DNA of 24,080 nucleotides from Acidobacteriota bacterium (lineage in GTDB: Bacteria; Acidobacteriota; UBA4820; DSQY01), in the NCBI GenBank assembly GCA_021814355.1, contig JAKAIJ010000008.1, positions 1 to 24,080 of the forward strand, given 5' to 3'. The notes below the pieces were generated by a model. The model saw nothing but the letters and a program-made list of their open reading frames with translations. It did not search any database and was not told the origin of the DNA. The position numbers and the translations under genes were made by a program. Positions 14,935 through 21,037 of this stretch are shown here, piece by piece (within the stretch, counting starts at the first letter, position 1; each line of letters begins with the position of its first letter).

Positions 14935-16542
14935 GTTCAGGAGGATTTCCGCGGGCGTGGTGGCCAAAAGGGCCCGGCGCCAGAGGAGCTTCGTGGCGGC
15001 GCCGTGGAACTCCACCGGAGCCCAGGCGTCGGTGTAGACCTGCCCGGCGCCCGCGGCGGGCCAATAGCGGCGGCTCAAGAACCCCTCCAGGTCGGCGGAG
15101 GCCATGGGGTGGACAGGCAGGAAGGGCCGCGCGGGCGTCCCCGAAACCTCCGGCCGCCCATGGCTCTTTCCCACCAACGTGTAGTTGAGCGCCACGGCGC
15201 CCTGCTCGGGCGCCTCGTGGTAGACCTCCGTCTCGGGGAAGACGGTTCCCAGCGTCCGGTGGACCGAGTCGAGCAATCTCCCGTCGCCGGGGACGCCGGG
15301 CAAGGGCCCGGAGAGGTTGATGACGAGGGCGCCGCCGGGGGAGAGGACGCGCGAGACGGCCCGAAAGGCCTCCTGCGTGAAGAGGTGGGAGGGCTCGTTC
15401 TCGGCGCTGAAGGCGTCGAGCAGGACGAGGTCGAACCGCTCGGAGGTGGCCGCGAGGAACCGGCGCCCGTCCCCGACCACCACCGCGAAGGAATCCGGCG
15501 CGAAGCCGAAATACGCCGTGGAGAGCTCCACGACCTCCGGGTCAATCTCCACCACCGTCCCGCGAAGGCCGTACCGCGCGAGCCTCGCCGGGACCGAGGC
15601 GGGGCCGAGTCCGACGACCAGCGCGGTCCTCGCCCCCGGGACGGACGCGAGCGCAGCCTGCTCCAGGGCGTACGGGTAGGGGTAGACCGATTCTCCCGAC
15701 GTCATGTCCACCCCTCCCTGGATGACGCCGTCAATGAGCATCTCCCGGGTGTGGGCCGCGCCGAAGCGGTAGTCCACGATGGAGATCTGGCCGTAGAAGC
15801 TGCCCCGCCGGCAGATCACCTCGGCGGTGGTGCCCGAGGGAAGGGTCACCTTGGCGAGGGGCGGCGCGTGGAGGAGCAAGAGCGCGGGCAGGGGGAGCGC
15901 CAAAAGGGCGGGGCGTCGCAGGGAGACCGCGAGGCAGCCGCCCGCGAGGGCCAGGAGGACGAAAGCGCTGCCCGCGGCGATGGTGTCCACGTGGAAGGCC
16001 GGGATGATCCAGAACCCCGTAGCGACGGTTCCCGCGAAGCTGCCCAAGGTGGAGAGGGCGGAAAGCTTCCCCACCGTGCGCCCCGCTTCCCGCAGGTCCT
16101 GCAGCAGGAGCTTGGCCGCGAAGGGGGTGACGGTGCCGAGCAGGGTGAGGGCCGGCCCGAAGAGCGCGGCGGCGGCGAGCAGCGCCCCGACCCGGATCCC
16201 GGCGCCGGAGGAGACCTTGAGCACGGGTCCCCGCAGGAGCGGCACCGCGAGCACCGCCCCCCCTGCGGCGGCCACCAGGACGCCGAGGCGGTCGAGGGTG
16301 CCCCCCGCGTCGGCCGCTCGTCCGCCGAGCCAGTAGCCCAGCGCGAGCGAGAGGAGCGTGACCGTGATGAGCGAGGTCCAGACGAAGAGGCTCACCCCGA
16401 ACCAGGGGCCCACGACGCGCGCCCCCAGGATCTCCACCTCCATCACCGCGGCGCCGCAGAGCACCACCGCGAGGAGCAGAACGGCCCGCCGGAGCGCGGG
16501 GGAACCCGGAGCCGCCTCCTTCCGCACCGCACCGGCCTCCAT
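14932..16542 (-). CDS. Membrane-fused spermidine-synthase-like protein
   Basis: This 536-residue protein has two parts. Residues about 18-230 contain six to eight membrane helices, including LFGPALTLLGTVTPFAAKLL and the following LSALSTLGSFAGTVATGF, typical of the fused MFS/spermidine-synthase group. Residues about 240-500 form a Rossmann methyltransferase-like fold: a nucleotide-binding loop VVGLGPAS at 309-316, E332 and D334 in VEIDPE, GDGRRFL at 357-363, and LLDAFSAENEPSHL at 374-387. True spermidine synthases usually have a D-x-x-DP motif at this last site. Here it is DAFSAENEP, as in many membrane-fused homologues, so polyamine synthesis is doubtful and the substrate is unknown. The start at ATG 16542 overlaps the stop of the lipoprotein gene (ATGA) with GGAG upstream. 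The stop TGA is made by the end of the 14546-14934 element, so the native C-terminus may have been altered. Confidence 0.82.
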   Translation of the reverse strand: MEAGAVRKEAAPGSPALRRAVLLLAVVLCGAAVMEVEILGARVVGPWFGVSLFVWTSLITVTLLSLALGYWLGGRAADAGGTLDRLGVLVAAAGGAVLAVPLLRGPVLKVSSGAGIRVGALLAAAALFGPALTLLGTVTPFAAKLLLQDLREAGRTVGKLSALSTLGSFAGTVATGFWIIPAFHVDTIAAGSAFVLLALAGGCLAVSLRRPALLALPLPALLLLHAPPLAKVTLPSGTTAEVICRRGSFYGQISIVDYRFGAAHTREMLIDGVIQGGVDMTSGESVYPYPYALEQAALASVPGARTALVVGLGPASVPARLARYGLRGTVVEIDPEVVELSTAYFGFAPDSFAVVVGDGRRFLAATSERFDLVLLDAFSAENEPSHLFTQEAFRAVSRVLSPGGALVINLSGPLPGVPGDGRLLDSVHRTLGTVFPETEVYHEAPEQGAVALNYTLVGKSHGRPEVSGTPARPFLPVHPMASADLEGFLSRRYWPAAGAGQVYTDAWAPVEFHGAATKLLWRRALLATTPAEILLN

Positions 16543-17282
16543 CAGCGCTTCTCCGCGGGGGCCGCGAGCCCCTTCCGCAGCTCCTCCGCAAGGGCCCTGA
16601 GGCAGGTGCGGCTGGCCTGGACGGCTCGCGACCCGTCGCCGCCCCCGAACCCCACGTTGCCGCGGTGCTGGTAGCGCGCGCTCCAGAGGCGCGCGCCGTC
16701 GGCCCCCTTGAGGACGACCATCATGAGGCTGTTCTCCCAGGTGAGACTTCCGCCGCCCCCGACGCTCAGGCCCACGCCGTGGGAGGAACCGCCGGTGAAC
16801 CAGGGGTCCCCGGAGGCGTGGCCGTATCCCACGCCGGCCCCGAGCCCGCCGCTTCCGGTGCTGCTGGTGAAGGTCACCTCGAGGGTGCCGGTTGCGGGGT
16901 CCGCCTCGGCGAGGGGAAGCAGGACGCCGAACTCGCGGCGGGCATCCTCGTAGACGAAGGGGTCCAGCGCCGGGTCCTCGCAGTGGACCATGAGCCGGTA
17001 GCGCTGGTTCTGGACCAGGGCGGCGGCGTCCTGGATTCGGTCCGCCTCCAGGTTGGAGGTGCAGCCAGCCAGAAGGGCGAAGACCGCCGGCAGCGCCGCG
17101 GCCGCGAAGGCTCTATACAGCGCGCAATTTTTGCCAGCGCGTTGGATGCGGGTGGGGGTCCGGGGGAGGCCAAGCGCAGTGGCCTCCCCCGGTAGGGCCC
17201 GCGGGGAGGGCCAAACCCTTGCGCGGCCTTGTGGGCCGCTATCGCAAGGGGTGGGGCCTTCCCCGCGAATACAGAGCGTCAT
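16542..17282 (-). CDS. Predicted outer- or inner-membrane lipoprotein, start uncertain
   Basis: The certain part of this protein starts with a basic stretch and a hydrophobic run ending in the lipobox LLAGC, whose Cys is encoded at 17061-17063. After lipidation about 173 residues remain: an acidic QDAAALVQNQRYRLMVHCEDP region, then a Gly/Ser-rich part with beta-strand character and LKGADGARLWSARYQHRG. I do not recognise the family. The start is problematic. ATG 17282 has GGGAG 9 bases upstream but puts about 70 residues before the Cys and runs through two perfect hairpins (17161-17191 and 17216-17250). ATG 17342 is worse, and a CTG at 17120 would give a normal signal peptide but has no Shine-Dalgarno site. 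The stop overlaps the ATG of the spermidine-synthase-like gene, so the two are translationally coupled. Confidence 0.65.
   Translation of the reverse strand: MTLCIRGEGPTPCDSGPQGRARVWPSPRALPGEATALGLPRTPTRIQRAGKNCALYRAFAAAALPAVFALLAGCTSNLEADRIQDAAALVQNQRYRLMVHCEDPALDPFVYEDARREFGVLLPLAEADPATGTLEVTFTSSTGSGGLGAGVGYGHASGDPWFTGGSSHGVGLSVGGGGSLTWENSLMMVVLKGADGARLWSARYQHRGNVGFGGGDGSRAVQASRTCLRALAEELRKGLAAPAEKR
17161..17250. repeat. Two adjacent GC-rich hairpins
   Basis: CGGGGGAGGCC (17161-17171) pairs perfectly with 17181-17191 around a 9-base loop. CCCTTGCG (17216-17223) pairs with CGCAAGGG (17243-17250), with an inner CGGCC/GGCCG stem. They lie just upstream of the lipoprotein signal-peptide region on the minus strand, and may be leader structure or repeat remnants. 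Confidence 0.5.
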
Positions 17283-17333
17283 GCGTTTCCACTCCCTCTT
17301 CGTGGTTGCGTAGAGATTTATGACGCTCTGTAT
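17269..17333. repeat. 14-bp perfect inverted repeat downstream of pyruvate kinase
   Basis: ATACAGAGCGTCAT (17269-17282) and ATGACGCTCTGTAT (17320-17333) are perfect reverse complements around 37 bases that contain a small CCAC/GTGG stem. The structure starts 36 bases after the pyruvate kinase stop on the minus strand. It could be a terminator, a regulator site, or a tiny mobile remnant. It includes the candidate lipoprotein start ATG 17282. Confidence 0.6.
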
Positions 17334-17369
17334 AGGACCCATGGGAATCTCCTTTCTCCGCGCCGGGCG

Positions 17370-18776
17370 TCACACCCGGTGCAGCTTGACCACGTTCGTC
17401 GCCTCGGATCTTCCCGAGAGCATGGAGAGGGTGACCACCACCTCCTCGCCCGGGCGCACAAGCGCCGCCTTCCGGACGGTCCCGAGGGCCTCCTCGATGG
17501 CGCGCTCGGCGTGGCGCGAGCCCCTCACCTTGAGGGGCACGACCCCCCAGACCAGCGAGAGCCGGGCGAGGATCTCCGGCGAGGCGCTACACGCCACCAC
17601 CGGCACGGGGAGGCGGAAGCGCGAGAGAAGGCGGGGCATCCGCCCCGTGGGGGTGATGGAGAGGAGGACCGAGGCGCCCAGTTCGCGGGCCGCGCTGGCG
17701 GCCGCGTGGCTCGCGGCCCGGTGGACGTCCGCCACGCCCGCGAAGCCGTGGAAGGCCTCGCCGAAGAAGGGCGAGCCCTCGGCCTCCTCCGCGATGCGCC
17801 GCATAAACCCCACGGCCCGGACGGCGTGGGCCCCCACCGCCGACTCGGCCGAGAGCATGAGGGCGTCGGTGCCGTCGAAGACGGCGTTGGCCACGTCCGA
17901 GACCTCGGCGCGGGTGGGGCGGGGGTGGTCAATCATGGACTCGAGCATCTGCGTGGCGGTGATGGAGAACTTGCCCCGGCGACTGGCCTCGGCGATGACC
18001 CGCTTCTGGATGGCCGGGACCCGCTCCAGGCCCACCTCCACGCCGAGGTCTCCGCGCGCCACCATGACCCCGTGGGCCGCGTCCAGGATGGCCTCGATCT
18101 CGTCCAGGGCCTCCTGTTTCTCGATCTTGGCCACGATCCACGGGGGGCGCGCCGCGTTCTTCAGGAGCCGGCTCAGGCCCGCCACGTCGGAGGCGCGCCT
18201 CACGAAGGAGAGGGCCACGAGGTCCACACCATGGCGCAGCCCGAAGGCCAGGTCGCGCCGGTCCTTGGCGGTGAGCGACGGGGTGCGCAACGGCGTGCCG
18301 GGAAGGTTGATCCCCTGGTGGTCGCGCACCGTCCCGCCGCGAACCACCTCGGTGAGGACCTCGTCCCCCCGGATCCGCGCCACTTCGAGCTCGAGGGAGC
18401 CGTCGGCCAGGAAGATCCGCGAACCCCTCCGGACGTCCTGGGGGAGCGGCTCGTAGGAGGCGGAGGCCCGGCGCGCGTCGCCGGGGAGGGGCCGGGTCGT
18501 GAGCGTGAACGGCGCGCCGCGCTCCAGCACGGCGGCGCCGCCGACGAACCGCCCCAGGCGGATCTTGGGGCCCTGGAGGTCCATCAGGACGCCGATGGGG
18601 CGCCCCAGGCGGCGGGCCACGGCACGGGCGGCCCGAATGCGCGCCCCGTGCTTCTTCCAGTTGCCGTGGGAGAAGTTGAGCCGGACCGCGGAGAGCCCCG
18701 CCCCGGCGAGCTCCTCGATGGCTCGTTCGGACTCGCTCGCTGGCCCGAGGGTGCAGAGGATCTTCGTGCGGGCCAC
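17370..18776 (-). CDS. pyk: Pyruvate kinase
   Basis: This 468-residue cytosolic enzyme converts phosphoenolpyruvate and ADP to pyruvate and ATP, the last step of glycolysis. The N-terminal TKILCTLGPAS and NFSHG (34-38) are typical. MDLQGPKIRLG (65-75) covers the active-site arginine loop. AKIEK (216-220) holds the catalytic K217 and metal ligand E219, ARGDLG gives D243, and ATQMLESM supplies T275. PTRAEVSDVANAVFDGTDALMLSAESAVG (from 287) is the family block before the C-terminal domain, which is complete and ends normally at KLHRV. The start is GTG 18776 with GGAGG 7 bases upstream. An extended -10 lies at 18797-18805. The gene is followed by the inverted repeat at 17269-17333 and is probably transcribed alone. 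Confidence 0.97.
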   Translation of the reverse strand: MARTKILCTLGPASESERAIEELAGAGLSAVRLNFSHGNWKKHGARIRAARAVARRLGRPIGVLMDLQGPKIRLGRFVGGAAVLERGAPFTLTTRPLPGDARRASASYEPLPQDVRRGSRIFLADGSLELEVARIRGDEVLTEVVRGGTVRDHQGINLPGTPLRTPSLTAKDRRDLAFGLRHGVDLVALSFVRRASDVAGLSRLLKNAARPPWIVAKIEKQEALDEIEAILDAAHGVMVARGDLGVEVGLERVPAIQKRVIAEASRRGKFSITATQMLESMIDHPRPTRAEVSDVANAVFDGTDALMLSAESAVGAHAVRAVGFMRRIAEEAEGSPFFGEAFHGFAGVADVHRAASHAAASAARELGASVLLSITPTGRMPRLLSRFRLPVPVVACSASPEILARLSLVWGVVPLKVRGSRHAERAIEEALGTVRKAALVRPGEEVVVTLSMLSGRSEATNVVKLHRV

Positions 18777-18796
18777 CGTCTCCCTCCTGAAGGATC

Positions 18797-18805
18797 ATCG
18801 TACCA
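18797..18805 (-). promoter_or_regulatory. Extended -10 promoter for pyruvate kinase
   Basis: On the minus strand TGGTACGAT fits the extended -10 TG-n-TAnnnT, placing initiation close to the GGAGG of pyk and giving a leader of about 15 bases before GTG 18776. No clear -35 is seen. It is divergent from the plus-strand -10 at 18831-18839. Confidence 0.4.
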
Positions 18806-18830
18806 CGCGCGCGCCGTACCCGCCGGACCG

Positions 18831-18839
18831 TGGGATAAT
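18831..18839 (+). promoter_or_regulatory. Extended -10 promoter upstream of the 18863 gene remnant
   Basis: TGGGATAAT gives a TG-n- element followed by GATAAT (five of six bases match TATAAT). Transcription would start near 18846, before AGGAGG (18853-18858) and ATG 18863, and would read on into the gene at 18996. Confidence 0.45.
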
Positions 18840-18862
18840 GAGTTAGGATGACAGGAGGCTCC

Positions 18863-18992
18863 ATGCGCATCCACAGGGGTGGTGGCGGTGGACGGGGGGC
18901 GGCTGGACTTCGGCCCCCGGGAGCGGATCTTCCACGGGTAGCTCGACGGCCGGCGCGTGAAGAGCGCCCTGGCGAAGATCATCGGGGGGTAA
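18863..18992 (+). pseudogene. Remnant of a very small gene (frameshift plus in-frame stop)
   Basis: ATG 18863 has an excellent AGGAGG 4 bases upstream and a -10 at 18831-18839, but its own frame turns into Arg/Gly-rich non-protein sequence. From 18879, one base out of that frame, the sequence reads VVAVDGGRLDFGPRERIFHG, then TAG, then LDGRRVKSALAKIIGG and a TAA at 18990-18992. This looks like a real protein of about 44 residues broken by one frameshift (in a G run near 18876) and one stop. The TAA is 3 bases before ATG 18996. It may be a decayed gene, a sequencing or assembly error, or chance. I do not recognise the family. Confidence 0.35.
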
Positions 18993-18995
18993 GGC

Positions 18996-19451
18996 ATGGG
19001 CAAGCGCGGAGGCTCCAAGAGCAGGCGGCGGGGACAGACCCGATTCAACCTCTCGCGGTCCGGGGAGACGGCCCTGGCCTGGACGGGCGCCGCCGTGCTC
19101 GTGGCGGCCGCGGCGGCGCTCTTCTTCTGGGCGCGCCCGAGGCTCTTTCCCGCCGACCCCGCGGAGCTGCATCGTCTGGAGGCCCTCGCGCGCGCCGACG
19201 CGACGCTCTACACCGACTTGCTGACGAGGGGGGTCCTGCTCGCGCCGGGGGCGCGGGACGAGAACCTCTTCCTGGACCGCGACAAGTGGCTGGCCATGTC
19301 CCGCCCCGAGCGGGAGCGTGCCGCGGGGGCGACGGCCCGCCACTTGAAGCTCCCGAGGGCGTTCTTCTTGGACGGGTCGGGCGGGACGCTGGGATGGTAT
19401 CTGGAGGGGGCGGGGTACAAGGAGCCCGACCAGAACCGGCCCGTCCGGTAG
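18996..19451 (+). CDS. Small single-pass membrane protein, unknown function
   Basis: This 151-residue protein has a strongly basic N-terminus (MGKRGGSKSRRRGQTRF), one hydrophobic helix at about 26-47 (LAWTGAAVLVAAAAALFFWA), and a mixed 100-residue C-terminal part. That part contains LLTRGVLLAPGARDENLFLDRDKWLAM and a Gly/Tyr-rich end. The charge pattern places the short basic tail in the cytoplasm and the rest outside. No family is recognised. ATG 18996 has GGGGGGT upstream and lies 3 bases after the remnant reading frame at 18863-18992. A CCTAT-type palindrome follows the stop at 19457-19477. Confidence 0.7.
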   Translation: MGKRGGSKSRRRGQTRFNLSRSGETALAWTGAAVLVAAAAALFFWARPRLFPADPAELHRLEALARADATLYTDLLTRGVLLAPGARDENLFLDRDKWLAMSRPERERAAGATARHLKLPRAFFLDGSGGTLGWYLEGAGYKEPDQNRPVR

Positions 19452-19456
19452 GCCAC

Positions 19457-19477
19457 GCCCTATTTCCGGATAGGCCC
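19457..19477. repeat. Short palindrome, CCTATCCGGAAATAGG family (copy 1, reverse orientation)
   Basis: GCCCTATTTCCGGATAGGCC lies 6 bases after the stop of the 18996-19451 gene. It is an imperfect palindrome centred on TCCGGA, and its reverse complement is almost the same as 22448-22467. It could act as a weak terminator or a REP-like unit. Confidence 0.6.
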
Positions 19478-19533
19478 GAAAGTGAAACCGGATGGCGCTC
19501 CTATCCGTCCAAGGGGTCTGAAGGAGGCGGGCC

Positions 19534-19908
19534 ATGGAAGTCCTCGAATCCTTTCTCGTGCTGGGGGTCGTCTTCGGTTTCTCGTTCGGCATCGTGGCCA
19601 TCTGCCTGTACGCCGGCCACCGCCAGCGGCTCCTTCGCCACCAGGAGCGCCTGGCCGCCATCGAGAAGGGGCTCCTGCCGGCGGATCTGGAGAAGGTCTC
19701 CCACGGTGGTGACGCCTGTTGCGCGGGGCGCCGAAGGTTCCGGGGGGTCACCACGCTCTTCGTCGGCATCGGGCTCGCCATTGCCCTCTACGTGACCGCG
19801 GGGCCGAAGACCGCGGTGTGGGGCGCCTTCGTGGGGATCATCGCCCTGGGCCAGCTCCTGCAGAGCTACCTGACCCACCGGAGCACCCGGCCGGCTCAGG
19901 ACGCCTAA
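19534..19908 (+). CDS. Small membrane protein with DUF6249-like features
   Basis: This 124-residue protein has three hydrophobic segments: residues about 6-27, 71-88 and 93-112. Between the first and second is a cytoplasmic part with HRQRLLRHQERLAAIEKGLLPADL, a pattern (basic helix followed by AxIEKGxxPxD) seen in DUF6249-type proteins often encoded next to ECF sigma factors. The function of that family is not known. GAAGGAGG at 19520-19527 lies 6 bases before ATG 19534. The stop is 16 bases before the sigma-factor start, so it is probably the first gene of a three-gene operon and may belong to the same envelope-response unit. Confidence 0.75.
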   Translation: MEVLESFLVLGVVFGFSFGIVAICLYAGHRQRLLRHQERLAAIEKGLLPADLEKVSHGGDACCAGRRRFRGVTTLFVGIGLAIALYVTAGPKTAVWGAFVGIIALGQLLQSYLTHRSTRPAQDA

Positions 19909-19924
19909 GCGGCGGGAATGGGAA

Positions 19925-20497
19925 GTGGGCGCTCTCTCGGGTGAAGGGGAGCTGGTGCGGCGGTTCCAGGGCGGCGACGCCGCCGCCTTCGAGGTGCTCA
20001 TGTCTCACTACGAGCCCTACGTCCTCGGGATGGTGCGGCGGATGGTGCCGGACCGCTCGCGGGCGGAGGACCTCTGCCAGGAGGTCTTCCTCAAGGTCTT
20101 GGGGGGCCTGGGCCGGTTCCGGGGTGAGAGCGGCCTCGGGACCTGGATCTTCCGGATCGCCCACAACGTCGTGACGGACCACGCGCGCGCGGCGGAGCCG
20201 GCGGCGGAGTCCCTCGAGGCGCGCGCCGAGGAGGGGCTGGAACCCGTGGACCCGGCGCCGCCGCCGCTCCGGGGGTTGGAGGAGGAGCGGCTGCGACGCG
20301 CCGTGGAGACGGCCATGGGCGAACTGGTCCCGGTCCAACGGGAGGTCCTCCACCTCCTCTACTGGGAGGAGCTCTCGGTGGCCGAAATCGCGAAGGTGCT
20401 GGACCTCCCGGAGGGAACCGTGAAGACCCACCTCTTCCGCGGGAGAAGGGCCCTGCGGCGCAGCGCCGCAGGCCGGGCGTCGGGAGGTGACGGATGA
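19925..20497 (+). CDS. ECF-family RNA polymerase sigma factor
   Basis: This 190-residue RpoE-like sigma factor directs RNA polymerase to a specific promoter set. Region 2 is at about 18-90, with AFEVLMSHYEPYVLGMVRRM and DLCQEVFLKVLGGLGRFRG, then WIFRIAHNVVTDHAR. After a Pro/Glu-rich linker (91-120), region 4 at about 126-178 has VPVQREVLHLLYWEELSVAEIAKVLDLPEGTVKTHLFRGR. Domain order and length are standard for ECF sigma factors. The start is GTG 19925, 16 bases after the preceding gene. Its TGA overlaps the ATG of the anti-sigma factor gene by four bases (ATGA), so the two proteins are made in balance. The regulator is presumably held inactive by the membrane anti-sigma factor until an envelope or redox signal arrives. 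Confidence 0.95.
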   Translation: MGALSGEGELVRRFQGGDAAAFEVLMSHYEPYVLGMVRRMVPDRSRAEDLCQEVFLKVLGGLGRFRGESGLGTWIFRIAHNVVTDHARAAEPAAESLEARAEEGLEPVDPAPPPLRGLEEERLRRAVETAMGELVPVQREVLHLLYWEELSVAEIAKVLDLPEGTVKTHLFRGRRALRRSAAGRASGGDG

Positions 20498-21006
20498 CCT
20501 GCGCCGAGTTCGAGGACCTTTTGGACCGGCTCGAGCCGGGGCACGCGCTCGGCGCAGAGGCGAGGCGCCACGCCGGCACATGTCCCCGCTGCGCCTTCGC
20601 CCTGCGCCTGGAGAGCACCCTCGTGGCCGCTCCCTCCTGGATGCCTCGGGAGCGGATGGCCGCGGAGCGCCGCGCCTTTCTCCTCGCCCGCGCCCGGACC
20701 CGGTTCTGGGCCGCGCCCGACTGGTCCGCGCGCCTCCAGGAGAGCGCGCTGAGCGCCCTGGTGGCGGTGGTGCTGCTCGGGGCCGGGGTCTTCGCCCTGC
20801 CCCCCCTCTTGAAGGAGGTCCTGCCCCCGAGCCTCTACGAGGCGGCCGCCGCCGCGGTGTCGCCCCTCGTGGGCGAAGTGGCGCCGCTCTTCGCCCCGCT
20901 GGCGGCCACTGGCGCTGGCCTCGCGCTGCTCGTGTTCTGCGGGTACGCCCTCTGCTTCGCCGCCTCCCTCGGCGCGAGCGTCTACGCCGAGGCCGGGCAG
21001 GGCTAA
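20494..21006 (+). CDS. Membrane anti-sigma factor with zinc-binding ZAS motif
   Basis: This 170-residue protein pairs with the upstream ECF sigma factor. The cytoplasmic N-terminus carries H26-x3-C30-x2-C33 (HAGTCPRC), the zinc-binding anti-sigma (ZAS) signature. Two hydrophobic helices follow, at about 85-106 (ALSALVAVVLLGAGVFALPPLL) and 138-160 (ATGAGLALLVFCGYALCFAASLG). It would therefore sequester the sigma factor at the inner membrane. The Cys pair suggests redox sensitivity, but the signal is not known. ATG 20494 overlaps the sigma-factor stop, with GGGAGG upstream. Transcription would end at the small stem at 21007-21029. Confidence 0.88.
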   Translation: MTCAEFEDLLDRLEPGHALGAEARRHAGTCPRCAFALRLESTLVAAPSWMPRERMAAERRAFLLARARTRFWAAPDWSARLQESALSALVAVVLLGAGVFALPPLLKEVLPPSLYEAAAAAVSPLVGEVAPLFAPLAATGAGLALLVFCGYALCFAASLGASVYAEAGQG

Positions 21007-21029
21007 GAGCCTATCCCGAAATATGGCTC
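21007..21029. repeat. Short palindrome/hairpin between convergent genes (same repeat family)
   Basis: GAGCC 21007-21011 and GGCTC 21025-21029 form a stem around CCTATCCCGAAATATGG-type sequence. It resembles the palindromes at 19457 and 22448. It begins immediately after the anti-sigma stop and ends 9 bases before the fumarase stop, so it may serve as a two-way terminator. Confidence 0.55.
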
Positions 21030-21037
21030 CGAGGCGG

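Noticed and set aside
14926..16674. 582-codon plus-strand open frame
   Set aside because: Antisense to the spermidine-synthase-like gene, with low-complexity Gly/Glu/Arg/His peptide and no start signal.
17229..18851. 540-codon plus-strand open frame
   Set aside because: Antisense to pyruvate kinase, whose catalytic residues are all present on the other strand.
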